Shown here piece by piece: positions 1-10,486 of a stretch of DNA of 64,000 nucleotides (position 1 is the first letter of the stretch; each line of letters begins with the position of its first letter). A program made the translations under genes and the position numbers. The notes under the pieces were generated by a model. It had not been told where the DNA came from and did not search any database. It saw only the letters and a list, made by a program, of their open reading frames with translations. The DNA lies in NCBI GenBank assembly GCA_018240595.1, contig JAFEFL010000011.1:1-64000 (forward strand). The letters run 5' to 3'. Origin of the DNA: Pseudomonadota bacterium. GTDB taxonomy: Bacteria; Pseudomonadota; Alphaproteobacteria; Rhizobiales; Xanthobacteraceae.

Positions 1-249
1 CCGCGACGAACTCCTCACCTGCTGCTGAGCCTGCGCCCGCACGTCGGCGCGACGCTTCGCGTCCGCCGCCCGGTGCTGCCGTACCTGGGCTGCGCCGCGC
101 CGGTTTTCGCCGCGGAGGTAAAATACGAAACCGCTCTTTAATAAACCGAACTATATATTCGCATTGCAAATATTGAATATATCTGGATACCGCAATCCGG
201 TCGCGACCACACGCGCCAATCTCTCGACAGTTCAGGAAGGAATAACGCC
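1..249. other. Window edge and upstream region of the first chemoreceptor gene
   Basis: The first 120 bases are very GC-rich. On the plus strand the first frame is open from base 1 to a TAA at 139-141, and the opposite strand is also open, so this could be the edge of a neighbouring gene. No start, motif or family is visible and I call no gene. From about 120 to 200 the sequence turns abruptly AT-rich, which fits a promoter zone for the chemoreceptor gene. An AGGAAGGAA ribosome-binding stretch lies just before its ATG at 250. Confidence 0.4.
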
Positions 250-2262
250 ATGACCTTTGGTCTGCGCGCGCAGCTCTACGCCATCGTCGCCGCGGTGATT
301 GCAGGACTGGTCGTGTTCGCGTTTGCCAGCATCGGCAAGCAGCAAGGCGCGCTGGGCGAGGTTCGCGCGCAGTCGCTGCGCGAACTGGATGACATCGCTT
401 ACGGCATCGTCGCGCAACAGTACGAGCGGGCGAAGTCCGGCGCCATCAGCGAAGCCGAGGCCAAGGCCGAGGCGGCGCGCCGCGTCGGCGAACTGCGATA
501 CAAGGGCGACAACTACTTCTGGATCAACGACCTGCATCCAAACATGGTCATGCATCCGGCGCGGCCCGATCTCAACGGCAAGGACGTCGGCGACCTCAAG
601 GACCCGAACGGCCTGGCGCTGTTCGTCGCGTTCGCCAATGTCGCGCGCAACGGCGGCGGCACGGTGAATTATCTCTGGCCGCGGCCCGGCTCGGACAAGC
701 CGGTCAGCAAGAGCTCCTATGTGCAGTTGTTCGCGCCATGGGGCTGGGTGCTCGGCACCGGCGTTTATGTCGACGACATTGAAGCGATGGAATCCGGTTT
801 CCGCATGCAGACCGCGGGTATCGGCCTCGTCATCGCGCTTTGCGTCGGCTTGTTTGCATGGTTCATGGCGCGAAGCCTCGGCAAGCGATTGGCGGCGCTG
901 ATGACGGTCATTCGCGCCCAGGCGGCGGGCGATCTCTCGGCCACGTCGTCCGACACCCGGCGCACAGACGAGATCGGCGCCATCGCCCGCAGCGTCAATG
1001 AAATGGCGGCGCGGCTTCGCGAGACCATCAGCGCCATCGCCGGCGCGACTCGCGAGTTCGGCAATGCGTCGTCGGAAATCGCCGCCGGCACCACCGATCT
1101 GTCCGAACGCACCGAGGATCAGGCCGCCAGCCTCGAGCAGACCTCGGCGTCGATGGAGCAGATTTCCGCTACCATCCGCCAGAACGCGGCCTATGCGTCC
1201 AACGCCAACAAGTCGGCGGCGGAAGCCCGTTCGGTCGCCGAGCGCGGCGGCGATGTCGCGCGCCACGCCGTGGCTGCCATGGCCAAGATCGAGGATTCCT
1301 CGCGCCGCATCTCCGATATCATCGGCATCATCGACGAGATTTCGCGCCAGACCAACTTGCTGGCGCTGAACGCCGCGGTCGAAGCGGCGCGCGCCGGAGA
1401 AGCCGGCCGCGGCTTCGCCGTCGTCGCCGCGGAAGTGCGCAGCCTGGCGCAGCGCTCGTCGCAAGCCGCCAGCGACATCAAGGAGTTGATCACGAACTCG
1501 TCGGGCCAGGTGCAGGAGGGCGTCGAACTCGTTAATCGCGCCGGCTCGTCGCTTGGCGAGATCATTGCCGCCATGAAGAACGTCACCGACGCCGTCGCCG
1601 ACATCGCCAATGCCTCGACCGAGCAGGCCGGCGGCGTCGAACAGATCGGCAAGGCGCTGGTCCAGCTCGACGCGACGACGCAGCAGAATTCGGCGCTGGT
1701 CGAGGAGAACGCCGCGACCGCCAAGGCGCTCGAGGACCAGGTCAGATCGCTTGACGAACGCATCGCTTATTTCAAATTCGGCGCCGCCGCGCCGGCGCCG
1801 GTTCAAGCCGCGCCGGCTTCCGTCAGGCGCGAGCGTCATGGCCATGCCCACCGCCACACGCAGGTCCATCATCACGCGGCGCGGCTGAACGTCGGCGCGT
1901 CGGGCGACGTCGATCTCGACGCGGCGATCGACAAGCACGCCGAATGGAAGGTGCGCCTGCGACGGGCGATTTCGAACCAGGAGCAACTGGACGCGCCGGC
2001 CATCGCCAAGGACGACTGCTGCGCGCTGGGTCAGTGGTTGCACGGTGCCGGCAAGGCGCGGCACGGCAACAACAGCGAGTTCGAGAAGCTGAAGACGCTG
2101 CATCGCTCGTTCCATGCCGAAGCCGGCCGTATCGCCGCTCTCATCAACGAGCGCCGCTACGACGATGCGGAAAGGGCGCTGGCGAACGGCACCGCCTACG
2201 CCAAAGCCTCCGACACGGTGATCGGCGCCATCATGGCGCTCAAGCGCAAGCTGGCGGCCTGA
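250..2262 (+). CDS. Methyl-accepting chemotaxis protein with Cache sensor, HAMP and C-terminal zinc-binding CZB domain
   Basis: 670 aa inner-membrane chemoreceptor that would signal through CheA/CheW to the flagellar motor. Order of parts: TM1 about residues 9-29; a periplasmic single-Cache ligand domain about 40-182 (YFWINDLHP and [15 protein letters not shown] are typical); TM2 about 188-210; HAMP to about 262; then the signalling coiled coil with the conserved tip near 358-405 ([19 protein letters not shown]). A CZB domain at about 550-640 carries the expected pattern of an N-terminal His (KHAEW), the CxLGxWL motif ([10 protein letters not shown]) and paired His (HRSFH). CZB domains bind zinc and can respond to hypochlorite. 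Unusually, the linker before CZB contains 7 His in 13 residues (530-542). The start at 250 follows a purine-rich RBS. The Cache ligand cannot be told from sequence. Confidence 0.95.
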   Translation: MTFGLRAQLYAIVAAVIAGLVVFAFASIGKQQGALGEVRAQSLRELDDIAYGIVAQQYERAKSGAISEAEAKAEAARRVGELRYKGDNYFWINDLHPNMVMHPARPDLNGKDVGDLKDPNGLALFVAFANVARNGGGTVNYLWPRPGSDKPVSKSSYVQLFAPWGWVLGTGVYVDDIEAMESGFRMQTAGIGLVIALCVGLFAWFMARSLGKRLAALMTVIRAQAAGDLSATSSDTRRTDEIGAIARSVNEMAARLRETISAIAGATREFGNASSEIAAGTTDLSERTEDQAASLEQTSASMEQISATIRQNAAYASNANKSAAEARSVAERGGDVARHAVAAMAKIEDSSRRISDIIGIIDEISRQTNLLALNAAVEAARAGEAGRGFAVVAAEVRSLAQRSSQAASDIKELITNSSGQVQEGVELVNRAGSSLGEIIAAMKNVTDAVADIANASTEQAGGVEQIGKALVQLDATTQQNSALVEENAATAKALEDQVRSLDERIAYFKFGAAAPAPVQAAPASVRRERHGHAHRHTQVHHHAARLNVGASGDVDLDAAIDKHAEWKVRLRRAISNQEQLDAPAIAKDDCCALGQWLHGAGKARHGNNSEFEKLKTLHRSFHAEAGRIAALINERRYDDAERALANGTAYAKASDTVIGAIMALKRKLAA

Positions 2263-2373
2263 CGGTTCGCACCTACACGGATACCGGGCCGCTCGTGGCC
2301 ATTTGACTTCCCGCCATCCGCGCGCGCACAAGCGCGCAACGCAATCGGCGTTTCACTCCGAGGGGCTTCTACG

Positions 2374-2592
2374 ATGGACATCGTCGTCAAGGATTCGAAC
2401 GGCACACCGCTCAGCGAAGGCGACACCGTCACCGTCATCAAGGATCTGAAGCTGAAAGGGTCGTCTACCGTGATCAAGCGCGGCACCGTGATCAAGAACA
2501 TCCGCTTCAACGGCAACGAAGATGAGATCGAAGGCCGCACCGACAAGGTGAAGGGGCTGGTGCTGCGCACGGAATTTCTTCGCAAGTCGTAA
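2374..2592 (+). CDS. PhnA/YjdM-like small protein (alkylphosphonate utilisation family domain)
   Basis: 72 aa, matching the C-terminal beta-rich PhnA domain (DxNGxxLxxGDxVxVIKDLKxKGSS near the N-terminus, then GTVIKNIR and KGLVLRTEFL). The family name comes from an old link with phosphonate operons; YjdM-type proteins have no established biochemical role and no C-P lyase genes are nearby. The N-terminal zinc-ribbon half found in E. coli YjdM is absent, which is common in short alphaproteobacterial forms. It follows the chemoreceptor gene by about 110 bp with its own RBS (CGAGGGG), so it may be a separate transcript. Function unknown. Confidence 0.85.
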   Translation: MDIVVKDSNGTPLSEGDTVTVIKDLKLKGSSTVIKRGTVIKNIRFNGNEDEIEGRTDKVKGLVLRTEFLRKS

Positions 2593-2599
2593 AACGCCC

Positions 2600-2628
2600 T
2601 TGACGGGCTCATAATCCTATTTTAATAT
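2600..2628 (+). promoter_or_regulatory. Candidate sigma-70 promoter ahead of the structured non-coding region
   Basis: TTGACG, a 17-base spacer, then TAATAT: five of six and four of six matches to the -35 and -10 consensus with ideal spacing, in an AT-rich island just after the PhnA-like stop codon. It points right, into the hairpin-rich region and not directly into an open reading frame. Transcription is inferred. Confidence 0.4.
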
Positions 2629-2634
2629 TCCTAT

Positions 2635-3020
2635 CAGCCGGTCCATCGAGGGGCGTTTCTAGAGACGATCCTGAGGCGGGGCCGGCTGCGGCGCCTGCGG
2701 GCGGGGCTCGTAACCCCGCCTCCGGGAAGTCGCGGGCAGCCGTCCGGGGCTACTACGAGCCCCCGCCCTTCGGTGGGCTGGGCGCGGTGCCGGTGAAGGC
2801 GGGCGAAAGCCCGCCGGAGGTCATGCCCCCTCGCAAGGGTGCATGATCGGAACCGGCGCCCGGAAGCTACGGCCCCGCGAACACAAATCGCCGCCAGTGG
2901 AGCGCCGTGAGGCGCCTCTCCGCGATCGCAAACGGAGAGAAGACGCCTCTCCAGCGTCTCGGGCGGCCGCGCCGGCCGCTCAGGAGGTCTCGCAAACCTC
3001 CGCGTTTCACGGCGCTCCGC
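2635..3020 (+). ncRNA. Candidate structured RNA: dense chain of GC-rich hairpins, family not recognised
   Basis: No convincing protein is encoded here. The plus strand folds into successive perfect or near-perfect hairpins: 2701-2706 with 2714-2719 (loop CTCGTAA), GCCC/GGGC around TTCGGT near 2765-2778, 2798-2804 with 2809-2815 (7 bp closed by GAAA), 2821-2831 with 2836-2846 (10 pairs, one mismatch, loop CGCA), 2916-2922 with 2933-2939, 2941-2946 with 2954-2959, and 2983-2988 with 2996-3001 (loop CTCGCAA). The GAAA and TTCG loops are stable only in plus-strand RNA. A promoter-like sequence starts the region, but no clear terminator ends it. Signature sequences of RNase P RNA, tmRNA and SRP RNA are absent. 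It could instead be a palindromic repeat element. The 3' limit is uncertain; GC-rich sequence continues to about 3140 with no feature I can name. Confidence 0.35.
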
Positions 3021-3276
3021 TCCCCTCGGCTTTTCCAGACGGGACGGACATGGAAGGCAGGCCGCCCCGGGCCTTCAACAACAGGGGCGATGGCGCACGC
3101 GCAGGTTCACCCGGTGCGGCCAAATGTGCGCATGGTTAATCCGCGGGCGCGCGCGTGAAATACCATAACCCTCGATGCATCAACGAGATTTCGTCGCGAT
3201 GGAACTTCGCCGTAGCGCTCGCGCGGGACGCGTCTGCGTTGTGCGCGCATTGTCGTTTCGCGCGTCTTCGGGTACA

Positions 3277-3291
3277 TTAACGACTTGTTAA
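3277..3291. promoter_or_regulatory. Perfect TTAA-N7-TTAA CtrA-type box upstream of the desaturase
   Basis: TTAA, seven bases, TTAA, itself part of an inverted repeat (TTAAC-N5-GTTAA), ending 29 bases before the desaturase ATG. TTAA-N7-TTAA is the established recognition motif of the alphaproteobacterial cell-cycle regulator CtrA. That close to the start codon it could activate a short-leader transcript or block one. Binding is inferred from sequence alone. Confidence 0.45.
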
Positions 3292-3320
3292 GTATGTAGC
3301 GTAACCCGGAGTTAACGGTC

Positions 3321-4319
3321 ATGTCCGTCGCGTCGTACGACGACCACGCCGCGCTGATCAACGAAAGCCTCCACAATCAGCCGCTTCCACCTCTGCCGCG
3401 CGGCATCATCGTCGGCGGTCCGAAGGTGCGCGCCAAGCAGCGTGAGAGCATGCTGCTGTTCTTCATCTTCATGGGCGGTTCGATCGCCGGCGTGTACTGG
3501 GCGGTGACGCAGGGCCTGACCTGGGTCGAGTGGTCGATGTTCGCGCTCGGTTACACCGTGACGACGCTCGGCCTCGGCATCACCGTGCATCGCATGCTGG
3601 TGCACCGCTCGTTCAAGTGCGGCCCGGTCGTGAAGTTCGTGCTCTGCGCCATGGGCCAGCTCACCTGCCAGGGCTCGCTGCTCAAGTGGGTCGGCAACCA
3701 CCGCCGCCATCATCTCTACACCGACGACGTCGGCGATTGTCATTCGCCGCACATCGACAGCCACGGCCGCCCCTTCACCAACAAGCTGCGCGCCTGGATG
3801 TATGCCAATAACGGCTGGCTGTTCGACGACACGCTGACCGACAACGACGTGTTCGCCAAGGACATGCTCGACGACAAGATGGTCATGTTCTTCACGCGCA
3901 CGCGCTGGTTCTGGTACTTCCTGTCGATGGTCGGCTTCCCGGCGATCTGGGGCTATGCCTTCGGCGGCTGGCACGCGATGTGGGGTTGCATTCTGTTCGC
4001 CGGCTTCCTGCGCACCTATCTCTCGGTGATGGCGACGGCGACGGTGAACTCGGTGTGCCACAAGATCGGCTATCGCCGTTTCGACGACGCCAAGGACGAG
4101 TCGACCAACAACCTGATCATGACGGCGCTGACCTTCGGCGAGGGCCTGCACAACAACCATCACCGCTTCCCGCGCGACGCCTATCTGTCGCACGCCTGGT
4201 ACGAGTTCGATCTCAACGGCCTCATCATCCTCGGCCTCGAGAAGCTCGGCCTGGTTTACGATGTGGTCCACGCCTCGAAAGTGCACAAGGCGCAGGCGCC
4301 GACCCAACTCGCGGCGTAG
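3321..4319 (+). CDS. Membrane fatty acid desaturase (acyl-CoA/acyl-lipid delta-9 type)
   Basis: 332 aa integral membrane di-iron enzyme that would put a cis double bond into acyl chains using oxygen, adjusting membrane fluidity. The three histidine boxes of the family are present: HRMLVH (H90, H95), HRRHH (H127, H130, H131) and HNNHH (H277, H280, H281). Hydrophobic segments near residues 48-90 and 190-240 give the usual two-hairpin topology. The cytochrome b5 domain of eukaryotic relatives is absent, so the electron donor is separate. The gene stands alone between a structured non-coding region and convergent trcR. A CtrA-type box lies just upstream, suggesting cell-cycle timing of membrane lipid synthesis (inference). 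Confidence 0.93.
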   Translation: MSVASYDDHAALINESLHNQPLPPLPRGIIVGGPKVRAKQRESMLLFFIFMGGSIAGVYWAVTQGLTWVEWSMFALGYTVTTLGLGITVHRMLVHRSFKCGPVVKFVLCAMGQLTCQGSLLKWVGNHRRHHLYTDDVGDCHSPHIDSHGRPFTNKLRAWMYANNGWLFDDTLTDNDVFAKDMLDDKMVMFFTRTRWFWYFLSMVGFPAIWGYAFGGWHAMWGCILFAGFLRTYLSVMATATVNSVCHKIGYRRFDDAKDESTNNLIMTALTFGEGLHNNHHRFPRDAYLSHAWYEFDLNGLIILGLEKLGLVYDVVHASKVHKAQAPTQLAA

Positions 4320-4351
4320 CGATCTCGTCCCGCGCCGGAAACCGAACCTCC

Positions 4352-4387
4352 AAAAACTGAAACGGCCAGGCGAAAGCCCGGCCGTTT
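4352..4387 (-). terminator. Intrinsic terminator between convergent desaturase and trcR
   Basis: Stem AAACGGCC/GGCCGTTT (4360-4367 with 4380-4387), extended by three more pairs around a GAAA loop. On the minus strand it is followed by CAG and then five T, so it best serves trcR; the symmetric stem could also stop rightward transcription from the desaturase. Confidence 0.7.
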
Positions 4388-4414
4388 GGCATCTCTGCAG
4401 GTGCGGCGGACGGC

Positions 4415-5131
4415 TTACTCGTCGTCTTCGTCCTGGCCCTTGCCGCCGATCTGCTTGAGCTTGGCGAACACGGCGTTGACGTCGACGTCGCCGGACTTTT
4501 CCTTTTCCTCGGCGGCAGCGGCCGCGACTTCGGCTTCCTTGCGCGTCGTCTCGGCGGCCGGCAGCAGCGTCGCGCCGGCAGCGGCGGCCTGCGGCTTTTC
4601 CTTGTTGGCGCGCGCGACTTCCATGTCGAGCTCGATCTGCGAGGTGAGGCCGAGCGTTACCGGGTCCATCGGCGCGAGGTTCGCGGCATTCCAGTGCGTG
4701 CGGTCGCGGATGGCGGCGATCGTCGTCTTGGTGGTGCCGACGAGGCGCATGATCTGCGCGTCCTTGAGCTCAGGGTGATTGCGCACCAGCCACAGGATGG
4801 CGTTCGGGCGGTCCTGGCGGCGCGACACCGGCGTATAGCGCGGGCCTTTCTTGCCGCCGCTCGAGGTGCCGGTCAGCGGCACCTTGGGATCGACCAGCTT
4901 CAGCGAGGCGGCCGGATCGGCTTCCGCGGCGGCGATCTGCTCGCGGGTGAGCTGGCCGGTGGCGACAGGGTCGAGGCCCTTGATGCCCTGCGCGGAATCG
5001 CCGTCGGCGATGGCTTTGACCTCGAGCGGGTGCAGCTTGCAGAATTCCGCGATCTGGTCGAACGACAGCGCGGTATTGTCCAGAAGCCACACGGCCGTGG
5101 CTTTCGGCATCAGGGGGGCTGCGCTGGCCAT
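4415..5131 (-). CDS. trcR: TrcR-type cell-cycle transcriptional regulator (DUF1013)
   Basis: 238 aa from ATG at 5131, chosen because AGAGGAG lies just upstream and the family begins at MPKATAVWLLDNTALSF; an upstream in-frame ATG at 5191 lacks such support. The protein matches the alphaproteobacterial DUF1013 family now called TrcR. The N-terminal part (LDNTALSFDQIAEFCKLHPLEVKAI) and a second segment (DAQIMRLVGTTKTTIAAIRDR) look like helix-turn-helix units. The C-terminus is Ala/Glu-rich and probably disordered, ending in an acidic tail. Together with rcdA about 5.5 kb away and two CtrA-type boxes, it gives this part of the window a cell-cycle flavour. Direct targets cannot be read from sequence. 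Confidence 0.82.
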   Translation of the reverse strand: MASAAPLMPKATAVWLLDNTALSFDQIAEFCKLHPLEVKAIADGDSAQGIKGLDPVATGQLTREQIAAAEADPAASLKLVDPKVPLTGTSSGGKKGPRYTPVSRRQDRPNAILWLVRNHPELKDAQIMRLVGTTKTTIAAIRDRTHWNAANLAPMDPVTLGLTSQIELDMEVARANKEKPQAAAAGATLLPAAETTRKEAEVAAAAAEEKEKSGDVDVNAVFAKLKQIGGKGQDEDDE

Positions 5132-5329
5132 AAGGCAAATCTCCTCTAGCGCTCCGGCCGCGACGTCTTCGCGGCCCGGAACAAAGATCATCGGCGATGA
5201 TCGGAAAGTGCCGGGAATATAGGGTCATAGGCCGGGCGGCGCAACCGTTCCGGCTTGACAGCAAAGGCCCTGAAACCCCATGTCGGGTGGGCATACCGGC
5301 CGGAAAAGCCGGGCATTTTCGAGGATCCG

Positions 5330-6331
5330 ATGGCGGTTGAGGGCAGTAAAGACGGGATCGTGGGCGCTGCCAAGCCGCCTCTGAAGGTCCTCTTGTGCTC
5401 GCCGCGCGGTTTCTGCGCCGGGGTGGTCCGGGCCATCGATTCGGTCGAGCAGGCGCTCAAGCTCTACGGCCCACCGGTCTATGTCCGGCACGAGATCGTC
5501 CATAACCGCTACGTGGTCGAAAGCCTGCGCGCCAAGGGCGCGATTTTCGTCGAGGAGCTGGCCGAGGTCCCGGAAGGCACCAAGGCGCCGGTCATCTTCT
5601 CCGCCCATGGCGTGCCCAAATCGGTGCCGGACGAGGCCGCCGGCCGCAACCTGTTCGCGCTCGACGCCACCTGTCCGCTGGTCACCAAGGTGCACCGCGA
5701 AGCCGAAATCCATCACCGCCGCGGCCGCGAGATCGTGCTGATCGGCCACGCCGGCCACCCCGAGGTCATCGGCACCATGGGGCAACTTCCGGCCGGCGCG
5801 GTGAGTCTCATCGAAACGCTCGAGGATGCGGATCGGTTTGGGCCGCGCGACGCCAATGCGCTCGCTTATGTGACGCAGACCACTCTGTCGGTGCAGGACA
5901 CTGCGGCGATCGTCGAGCGGCTGAAGCAGCGCTTCCCCGCCATCGTCGGCCCGCACAAGGAAGACATCTGCTACGCCACCACCAATCGCCAGGAAGCGGT
6001 GCAGCGCGTCGCGCCGATCGTCGACGCGCTGATCGTCGTCGGCGCGCCGAACTCGTCCAATTCGCAGCGCCTGCGCGAAGTCGCCGAGCGCGCCGGCTGC
6101 CGTCACGCCGCGCTGGTGCAGCGCGCCGCCGACATCGACTGGAACGAGTTCGGAAACATTTCGAGCCTCGGCATCACGGCGGGTGCCTCGGCGCCGGAAA
6201 TCCTGGTCGAGGAAATCATCGACGCCTTCGCCGCGCGCTTCGACGTCAGCGTCGAGACGGTCTCCGCGGCGGAAGAGGGCGTGTTCTTCCCGCTGCCCCG
6301 CGCGCTGCGCGAGAACCAGGCGGCGGAGTAG
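5330..6331 (+). CDS. ispH: 4-hydroxy-3-methylbut-2-enyl diphosphate reductase (IspH/LytB)
   Basis: Last step of the MEP isoprenoid pathway: HMBPP is reduced to IPP and DMAPP by a cytoplasmic [4Fe-4S] enzyme. The three cluster cysteines are at C23 ([12 protein letters not shown]), C115 (DATCPLV) and C214 (CYATTNRQ); the HEIVHN and FSAHGV segments with active-site His, and the TTLSVQDT segment, are intact. I start at ATG 5330, preceded by GAGGA; an in-frame ATG at 5255 would add 25 residues that overlap the divergent trcR leader and are not family-like. 333 aa is normal. thrB follows after 6 bp and rnhA overlaps thrB, giving an ispH-thrB-rnhA operon, an arrangement common in this order. Confidence 0.97.
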   Translation: MAVEGSKDGIVGAAKPPLKVLLCSPRGFCAGVVRAIDSVEQALKLYGPPVYVRHEIVHNRYVVESLRAKGAIFVEELAEVPEGTKAPVIFSAHGVPKSVPDEAAGRNLFALDATCPLVTKVHREAEIHHRRGREIVLIGHAGHPEVIGTMGQLPAGAVSLIETLEDADRFGPRDANALAYVTQTTLSVQDTAAIVERLKQRFPAIVGPHKEDICYATTNRQEAVQRVAPIVDALIVVGAPNSSNSQRLREVAERAGCRHAALVQRAADIDWNEFGNISSLGITAGASAPEILVEEIIDAFAARFDVSVETVSAAEEGVFFPLPRALRENQAAE

Positions 6332-6337
6332 CGCCGC

Positions 6338-7303
6338 ATGGCCGTCTACACCGACGTTACGACCGACGATCTGGCGCGGTTCCTCGCCACCTACGACATC
6401 GGCGATCTGCTCTCCTACAAGGGCATCGCCGAAGGCGTCGAGAACTCGAATTTCCTCGTGCACACGAGCAAGGGCAATTTCATCCTCACGCTCTACGAGA
6501 AGCGCGTGGCGGAAGCCGATCTGCCGTTCTTCCTGGCGCTGATGGAGCACCTCGCCGCGCGTGGTCTCAACTGTCCGCAGCCGGTGAAGAACCGTCAGGG
6601 CGTCGCGCTCGGCGTGCTCGCGGGCCGGCCGGCGGCGATCGTCACCTTCCTCGAAGGCATGTGGATGCGGCGGCCGAGCGCCAAGAATTGCGCCGCGGTC
6701 GGCGAGGCGCTGGCGAAGCTGCACATCGCCGGCAGCGACTTCACCATGAAGCGCGTCAACGCGTTGTCGGTGTCGAACTGGCGGCCTTTGTTCGAGCATG
6801 CCGGCCCGCGCGGCGACGACGTGCACCCGGGCCTGTGCGACGCCATCGTCAAGGAACTCGTCGTTCTGGAAAAGTCCTGGCCGCGCGATCTGCCGCAGGG
6901 CGTCATTCACGCCGACCTGTTTCCCGACAACGTATTCTTTCTCGGCGAGACGCTGTCGGGTCTGATCGACTTCTATTTCGCCTGCACCGACACGCTGGCT
7001 TACGACGTCGCCATTTGTCTCAACTGCTGGTGCTTCGAGCCGGATGCGTCATTCAACGTCACCAAGGGCCGCGCGCTGCTCAAGGCCTATCAGGCGGTGC
7101 GGCCGCTATCGCAAGCAGAACGCGATGCGCTGCCGATGCTGGCGCGCGGCGCGGCCATGCGCTTCCTGCTGACGCGGCTGGTCGATTGGCTGTCGGTGCC
7201 GGAAGGCGCGCTGGTCAAGCCGAAAGACCCGCTCGAATATTTCCGCAAGCTGCGCTTCCACCAGACGGTGCGCAGCGCCAGCGATTACGGATTGGACGCC
7301 TGA
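6338..7303 (+). CDS. thrB: Homoserine kinase, type II (aminoglycoside phosphotransferase fold)
   Basis: 321 aa cytoplasmic kinase that phosphorylates L-homoserine with ATP in threonine biosynthesis. It belongs to the APH-like ThrB type found in alphaproteobacteria and pseudomonads, not the GHMP-type enzyme of E. coli. Visible landmarks are the N-terminal [13 protein letters not shown] nucleotide-binding strand region, the catalytic HADLFPDNV motif (H191, D193) and the metal-binding [10 protein letters not shown] segment near residue 209. It begins 6 bp after ispH, and its TGA overlaps the ATG of rnhA by one base, implying translational coupling. Confidence 0.95.
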   Translation: MAVYTDVTTDDLARFLATYDIGDLLSYKGIAEGVENSNFLVHTSKGNFILTLYEKRVAEADLPFFLALMEHLAARGLNCPQPVKNRQGVALGVLAGRPAAIVTFLEGMWMRRPSAKNCAAVGEALAKLHIAGSDFTMKRVNALSVSNWRPLFEHAGPRGDDVHPGLCDAIVKELVVLEKSWPRDLPQGVIHADLFPDNVFFLGETLSGLIDFYFACTDTLAYDVAICLNCWCFEPDASFNVTKGRALLKAYQAVRPLSQAERDALPMLARGAAMRFLLTRLVDWLSVPEGALVKPKDPLEYFRKLRFHQTVRSASDYGLDA

Positions 7304-7773
7304 TGTCGGACCAGCGCGTCACCATCTATACCGACGGCGCCTGCTCGGGGAATCCGGGGCCGGGCGGCTGGGGCGCGATCCTCACCTTCGGCGACACGCG
7401 CAAGGAGATGTTCGGCGGCGAGGAGCACACCACCAACAACCGCATGGAGCTGATGGCGGCGATCGCTTCGCTTGAAGCGTTGAAGCGGCCGTGCACCGTG
7501 GATCTGCACACCGACAGTCAATACCTGCGCAACGGCATCATGAGCTGGATCCACGGCTGGAAGCGCAACGGCTGGCGCACCGCCGACAAGAAGCCGGTGA
7601 AGAATGTCGATCTGTGGCAGCGCCTCGACGAGGCGCTCAAGCCGCATGACGTGAAATGGCATTGGGTGAAGGGCCATGCCGGGCATCCGATGAACGAGCG
7701 CGCCGACGAGCTGGCGCGCGAAGGCATCGTCGCCGCCCGCGCCGGCGCCAAGGGCGCGATGAGCAAGGCGTAG
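7303..7773 (+). CDS. rnhA: Ribonuclease HI
   Basis: 156 aa enzyme that cuts the RNA strand of RNA-DNA hybrids during replication and R-loop removal. All four carboxylate catalytic residues are in place: D11 ([11 protein letters not shown]), E49 (NNRMELMA), D71 (HTDSQYL) and D135 (NERADELA). A lysine/tryptophan-rich basic loop ([17 protein letters not shown]) matches the hybrid-binding handle of E. coli RNase HI. The start codon overlaps the thrB stop (TGATG). A REP-like palindrome follows the gene. Confidence 0.97.
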   Translation: MSDQRVTIYTDGACSGNPGPGGWGAILTFGDTRKEMFGGEEHTTNNRMELMAAIASLEALKRPCTVDLHTDSQYLRNGIMSWIHGWKRNGWRTADKKPVKNVDLWQRLDEALKPHDVKWHWVKGHAGHPMNERADELAREGIVAARAGAKGAMSKA

Positions 7774-7799
7774 CGATCGCCTCGAAGCAGAGTACTCCG

Positions 7800-7857
7800 G
7801 TCATCCCCGCGAAAGCGGGGATCTAGCGCTGGATCAGCCGCCTTCGCGGGTGATGAC
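7800..7857. repeat. REP-like imperfect palindrome
   Basis: GTCATCCCCGCGAA at the left is matched by an inverted TTCGCGGGTGATGAC at the right. The left half also forms its own hairpin, CCCCGC-GAAA-GCGGGG. Palindromes of this GTCATCCCCGCGAAAGCGGGG kind recur between genes in many alphaproteobacterial genomes. Only one copy is visible here, after the stop codon of rnhA, where it may also act as a transcript-end structure. Confidence 0.6.
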
Positions 7858-7937
7858 GGTGAGGGTTACGCCGCCCTTTTCTCCCGCAAATTTTGTGCTC
7901 TCATTTTCAGACTGATTCGTTTTTTGTGAGAGTTCCG

Positions 7938-8158
7938 ATGCCCTGGTTCCGCAATCACTATGTCTGCATGGTCTGCGAAGGCCATTGGCTCGCCGAGGCG
8001 GCCGAAGCGCAGGACGCCGATTGCCCGCACTGCCGGGCCTATGACGTCGTGCCCTATCGCAGCGACGACCTGACCCGCATCACCATCAGCGCGCCAGCCG
8101 CTAAAATGCGGGTGAAGGTGAAGGTGAAGGCCAAGGCCAAGGTCAAAGCCAAGGCGGC

Positions 8159-8162
<4 letters not shown>
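7938..8162 (+). CDS. Small zinc-ribbon-like protein with lysine-rich repetitive tail
   Basis: 74 aa, starting MPWFRNHYVCM after a GAGAG RBS; an upstream in-frame ATG at 7893 has no RBS. Two Cys pairs (CMVC at about 10-13 and CPHC at about 33-36) suggest a single treble-clef or rubredoxin-like zinc site. The last 19 residues alternate Lys with Val/Ala (KVKVKAKAKVKAKAA), resembling histone H1-like tails, and are encoded by near-perfect tandem hexamers. It might bind nucleic acid, but no family is recognised. Its stop overlaps the stop of the convergent ABC transporter gene. Confidence 0.75.
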
Positions 8163-9967
<1,805 letters not shown>

Positions 9968-10176
9968 GAGACGTAAGGCCTTTTCGCTCTAAACGCCTCG
10001 CCCTGGCGTCGAATACCCCCGATTACCGCGGACCATGCCCCGAGGTCTTGTTCTGGGTCAATTCCGACGGCTTGCCGCAGCCGCCGCCGTCATGTATAGA
10101 GCCCGCCAAATCCAGACCAATTTGACCGAATTTTCGGGACGCCGACCGGCCCCGACCTGTTTGACGGAACCCTACG

Positions 10177-10410
10177 ATGAAGGCCGAAATCCATCCCGAC
10201 TACCACACCATCAAGATCGTGATGACTGATGGCAGCGAATTCACCACCCGCTCGACCTGGGGCAAGGAAGGGGACACGATGAATCTCGACATCGATCCCA
10301 AGTCGCACCCGGCCTGGACGGGCGGTCAGGCCCAGATCATGGATCGCGGTGGCCGCGTGTCGCGCTTCCAGAAGAAGTTCTCGGGCTTCCTCAAGGAAGA
10401 CAAGAAGTAA
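10177..10410 (+). CDS. rpmE: 50S ribosomal protein L31
   Basis: 77 aa, the usual length. [19 protein letters not shown] and the HPAWTGG and [11 protein letters not shown] segments are diagnostic of bL31. The zinc-binding CxxC pair of the C+ type is missing, so this is the zinc-independent C-minus form; zinc-rich and zinc-free L31 paralogues are exchanged in many bacteria under zinc limitation. Monocistronic, with a strong intrinsic terminator 25 bp downstream. Confidence 0.97.
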   Translation: MKAEIHPDYHTIKIVMTDGSEFTTRSTWGKEGDTMNLDIDPKSHPAWTGGQAQIMDRGGRVSRFQKKFSGFLKEDKK

Positions 10411-10434
10411 GACGCCTTCGCCGCGTCAAAAGAA

Positions 10435-10462
10435 AACCCCGGGTTTGGCCCGGGGTTTTTTT
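10435..10462 (+). terminator. Intrinsic terminator of rpmE
   Basis: Nine-base-pair stem AACCCCGGG/CCCGGGGTT with a five-base loop, followed by a run of T. A textbook rho-independent terminator. Confidence 0.93.
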
Positions 10463-10486
10463 ATTGCTTCAGCGTGACGGCTTCGT

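Noticed and set aside
232..2331. 699-codon open frame on the minus strand, antisense to the chemoreceptor
   Set aside because: Arg/Ala/Gly-rich composition and no family features; it is a shadow of the chemoreceptor codon pattern in GC-rich DNA.
2843..3139. 98-codon plus-strand frame and an overlapping 83-codon frame in the hairpin-rich region
   Set aside because: No RBS, low-complexity Arg/Pro/Ala translation, and the frame runs through several RNA-like hairpins.
7800..7857. REP-like palindrome considered as a CRISPR unit or riboswitch
   Set aside because: Single copy without spaced repeats, no cas genes; it matches the common GTCATCCCCGCGAAAGCGGGG palindrome type.
10035..10229. 64-codon frame overlapping the rpmE start
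   Set aside because: No RBS or family; overlaps the conserved rpmE start in another frame and covers its promoter.
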